Assembly: GCA_022712835.1 (NCBI GenBank)
Contig: JAFLJU010000445.1
Span: forward strand, 1 to 8,164
DNA from: Desulfobacteraceae bacterium
GTDB taxonomy: Bacteria > Desulfobacterota > Desulfobacteria > Desulfobacterales > Desulfobacteraceae
Direction of reading: 5' to 3'
DNA: 8,164 bases
The position numbers and the translations under genes are program-made. How positions within the stretch are numbered: position 1 is the first letter of the stretch; each line of letters opens with the position of its first letter. This document shows positions 6,365 to 8,164 of the stretch, in pieces. The notes under the pieces were generated by a model. The model did not search any database. It had not been told where the DNA came from and saw only the letters and a list, made by a program, of their open reading frames with translations.

Positions 6365-7889
6365 TGGCTTCTCCCAGGGGGAGGAACACCTCAAAGGCGG
6401 TCCCTTTATCCTTTAAATTACAAACCTTTATCTGGCCATGGTGGGCCTCTACTATCTGCTTCACATTGGCAAGACCCAGCCCAGTTCCATTTGTTTTTGT
6501 GGTATAAAAGGGCTCAAAAATATGGGGTAATAATTCTTTTGGCACCCCTTTGCCATCATCTTCGATCCGTATCATGGCATATGGTTTCCCTTTTTGTTTC
6601 TCTTGATGCGTTATAATGCGGATATTCCCGAAATCATCAACAGAGTCCAGGGCATTTAAAAGCAAATTGATAATAATTTGCTCAAGCTTTCCCTTGTCTC
6701 CGAGAAATTCTTTTAAACTGCTGTCAACCATGACCTTATAATCAACACTTTTTCTATGAAATTTTATTTCTAAAAGTTCAATACAAGCGCAAACAATATC
6801 GTTGATATTGATCAAAGCAAACTTCAAGGACAAGGGCTTCGCATAATTAAGAAGCCCAGCTAGTATACCTTCCAGCCGATCAATTTCATTCTTTGATATT
6901 TGAAGCCGTTTTCGATCATTCCCGTTTAAAATAATATTTTTACTCAAAATCTGAAGGTTCATTTTTACCGATGACAGGGGATTTCTGATCTCATGGGAAA
7001 GGGATGCGGTTAATTGGCCGATATAGGTCATCCTTTCAATTTCCCGACTCTTCTTTTCCATTTCAACCCGCTTGGTAATATCTCTGACAATACACAGCGT
7101 ATACTCCTGTTCTCCGAACCAGGAGAGCCGGAAATTGATTTCCGTTGGAAGGCATTTCCCTTCTCTTGTTAACCGCATGTATTCAAAGGCTTCCGGCTCT
7201 ATCCCCTTTCTTCCTTCTCCATCAATAATTGCCCTGACTTTTTCATGGTTTTCCATTGAAACAAAAACCAAAAAAGATTTTTTTAAAATTTCCTCTGCCT
7301 CATATCCATGCATCCTGCAAAAGGCTGGATTTACAAAGGCTATTTTTTCTCCATACAATGCCAAATACCCGTCACTGATATCTTCAACCAGGGTTTTATA
7401 CTTATCCTCGGACTTCCTTAATTCTCCGGTCCTTTCTGCCACATCTTTTTCAAGTTGCTTTGCATATTTGTTTATATATTGGTCGTACATTTTTTGAAAA
7501 TGATGGGAAAACCGATGAATGGTATAGGCAAGACTGGTATTAACGGCTTCAATATTTTCACACAGCAAGGCGGCGGGTGATTCTTTAACAAGAATGGGAA
7601 TAAGAATCCGGCGATAAATCTCAAATGCCTTTTGGACATCGTCCAGGCGAAAGCCTGCCTCCAGACGAATTTTTGTAATTTCATTGATAAATTCATTGAT
7701 CAGGGCATAATTTTTATAGACAAGCACCTGGTAAAAAGAATCAAAGGCCCTGACAGTTGTCATGGACAGCTCTTCCGGAGATCTCTGTGCATAATGCTTG
7801 GACACATCATTCTTAAGTCTGGTTCCCCACTCAAAAACAATCTCATCCCGATGCTTTTTTAAAAATTCTTCCCACTTAAAACTCACCAT
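6357..7889 (-). CDS. Soluble PAS-domain sensor histidine kinase
   Basis: A 510-residue kinase, numbered from the ATG at 7889. Residues about 5-140 form an all-helical region resembling the RsbRD/RsbR-type N-terminal sensor domain (WEEFLKKHRDEI to FQKMYDQYI); a short coiled linker follows (about 140-165). A PAS domain covers about 165-275 (DISDGYLALYGEKIAFVNPAF). The dimerisation domain carries the phosphorylated His299 in SHEIRNPL, and the ATPase domain has N-box NLLLNALDS (408-416), DDGKGVP, FEPFYTTK and GTGLGL. No membrane segment or signal peptide is seen, so sensing is cytoplasmic. A TTG start 39 bases upstream is open but has no ribosome binding site, whereas the ATG has AGGG 8 bases before it. 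It overlaps the regulator gene by 8 bases, so the two form one transcript and a cognate pair. The signal is unknown; an aromatic acid or its CoA ester is a reasonable guess. Confidence 0.9.
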   Translation of the reverse strand: MVSFKWEEFLKKHRDEIVFEWGTRLKNDVSKHYAQRSPEELSMTTVRAFDSFYQVLVYKNYALINEFINEITKIRLEAGFRLDDVQKAFEIYRRILIPILVKESPAALLCENIEAVNTSLAYTIHRFSHHFQKMYDQYINKYAKQLEKDVAERTGELRKSEDKYKTLVEDISDGYLALYGEKIAFVNPAFCRMHGYEAEEILKKSFLVFVSMENHEKVRAIIDGEGRKGIEPEAFEYMRLTREGKCLPTEINFRLSWFGEQEYTLCIVRDITKRVEMEKKSREIERMTYIGQLTASLSHEIRNPLSSVKMNLQILSKNIILNGNDRKRLQISKNEIDRLEGILAGLLNYAKPLSLKFALININDIVCACIELLEIKFHRKSVDYKVMVDSSLKEFLGDKGKLEQIIINLLLNALDSVDDFGNIRIITHQEKQKGKPYAMIRIEDDGKGVPKELLPHIFEPFYTTKTNGTGLGLANVKQIVEAHHGQIKVCNLKDKGTAFEVFLPLGEANG

Positions 7890-7988
7890 AGCAGATGCCC
7901 TGTGTGCGCAAAAAAACCATTTTACCAAGACTTCAGTTGATACATTAGCATGAATTTAATCTCTATCAGATGAAATTTGGCGAGGCAA

Positions 7989-8017
7989 GCAGGAATATTT
8001 TCATTCCTGCATTTTTT
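7989..8017 (+). terminator. Plus-strand terminator-like hairpin
   Basis: GCAGGAAT (7989-7996) and ATTCCTGC (8003-8010) form a perfect 8-base stem with a six-base loop, followed on the plus strand by ATTTTTT. This is the form of an intrinsic terminator for rightward transcription, yet no plus-strand gene lies to its left. On the minus strand the hairpin is not followed by a T-run. Confidence 0.5.
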
Positions 8018-8107
8018 GGGTGGCAATTGTGTGTTATGTGATGAATTGTAGTTTAAATCTGCGATCACCCTCGATGAGAATGTCTGCTCAAATCCCAGGA
8101 AAAAGCC

Positions 8108-8137
8108 TTGACTATCATGGGAAAATATATTTATATG
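8108..8137 (+). promoter_or_regulatory. Possible sigma-70 type promoter reading off the right edge
   Basis: TTGACT (8108-8113, five of six matches to the -35 consensus) and TATATG (8132-8137, four of six) are separated by 18 bases in an AT-rich stretch. Predicted transcription would start inside the adjoining palindrome. The gene it would serve is outside the window. Confidence 0.35.
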
Positions 8138-8138
8138 T

Positions 8139-8164
8139 TTTTGTCGGTTGCTTGACCGACAAAA
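8139..8164. promoter_or_regulatory. Perfect palindrome, probable repressor operator
   Basis: TTTTGTCGGT (8139-8148) and ACCGACAAAA (8155-8164) are perfect inverted repeats separated by six bases, and may extend beyond the window. The T-then-GC-then-A order is the reverse of an intrinsic terminator. GTCGGT/ACCGAC half-sites are common in operators of TetR-family repressors. Its position directly after a promoter candidate is where a repressor would block transcription. Confidence 0.45.

Larger units (their letters stand above)
7890..8164. other. Gene-free region upstream of the kinase
   Basis: No convincing coding region is seen on either strand. It contains a plus-strand terminator-like hairpin (7989-8017) and a promoter/palindrome pair at the right edge (8108-8164). 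A clear sigma-70 or sigma-54 promoter reading toward the kinase was not found; TTGCCT at 7988-7983 could serve as a -35 element but has no good partner. Confidence 0.5.

Noticed and set aside
6365..6394. Longer N-terminus of the response regulator (start at 6394)
   Set aside because: The extra ten residues precede the canonical start of the receiver domain; the ATG at 6364 has its own ribosome binding site and the typical ATGGCTAA overlap with the kinase stop.
7890..7928. Longer N-terminus of the histidine kinase from a TTG at 7928
   Set aside because: No ribosome binding site precedes the TTG, while the ATG at 7889 has AGGG at suitable spacing and starts the recognisable helical domain.
8073..8164. 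Plus-strand frame open from ATG 8073 to the right edge
   Set aside because: No ribosome binding site, and it runs across the promoter and palindrome candidates; 30 codons of open frame are expected by chance in AT-rich DNA.
1..8164. CRISPR arrays, tRNA or rRNA genes
   Set aside because: No regularly spaced repeats and no cloverleaf or rRNA-like segments were seen on either strand.

Overview
The window reads as an anaerobic, aromatic-compound-degrading Desulfobacterota-type genome (Desulfobacterales are the best guess). This rests on a benzoate-CoA ligase of the type used by anaerobes, a sodium:solute symporter beside it, and an NtrC-type sigma-54 two-component pair. The taxonomic assignment is inference from gene content; no rRNA or marker gene is present. 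All supported genes lie on the minus strand, so transcription runs right to left.

Right part (about 8164 to 5015): a 275-base gene-free stretch carries a perfect palindrome at the right edge and a plus-strand terminator-like hairpin. It is followed by a soluble PAS histidine kinase (6357-7889). The kinase gene overlaps by 8 bases the gene for an NtrC-family sigma-54-dependent response regulator (5015-6364).

Middle part (5014 to 1355): the 222-base gap after the regulator holds a near-perfect sigma-54 promoter (4878-4893, TGGCAT-N5-TTGCT) pointing at a tight three-gene operon. The operon encodes a 96-residue two-helix membrane protein, a sodium:solute symporter (SSS) permease and a benzoate-CoA ligase family enzyme, and ends in a strong hairpin. 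Two inverted repeats upstream of the promoter are candidate regulator sites. The simplest reading is a self-contained sense-import-activate module: the kinase and regulator sense an aromatic acid or a linked signal, sigma-54 transcription turns on, the permease imports the acid with sodium, and the ligase traps it as a CoA thioester for the benzoyl-CoA pathway. The exact substrate is not readable from the sequence.

Left part (1354 to 1): this is accessory DNA, visibly more AT-rich. It holds an unrecognised ORF fragment, an alpha/beta hydrolase gene, and, 43 bases after its stop, a 63-base hairpin with the architecture of an integron attC recombination site. That suggests the hydrolase is, or was, a mobile gene cassette. 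Beyond it is what may be the start of another, broken cassette, interrupted by the end of an IS3-family insertion sequence whose transposase OrfA runs off the left edge.
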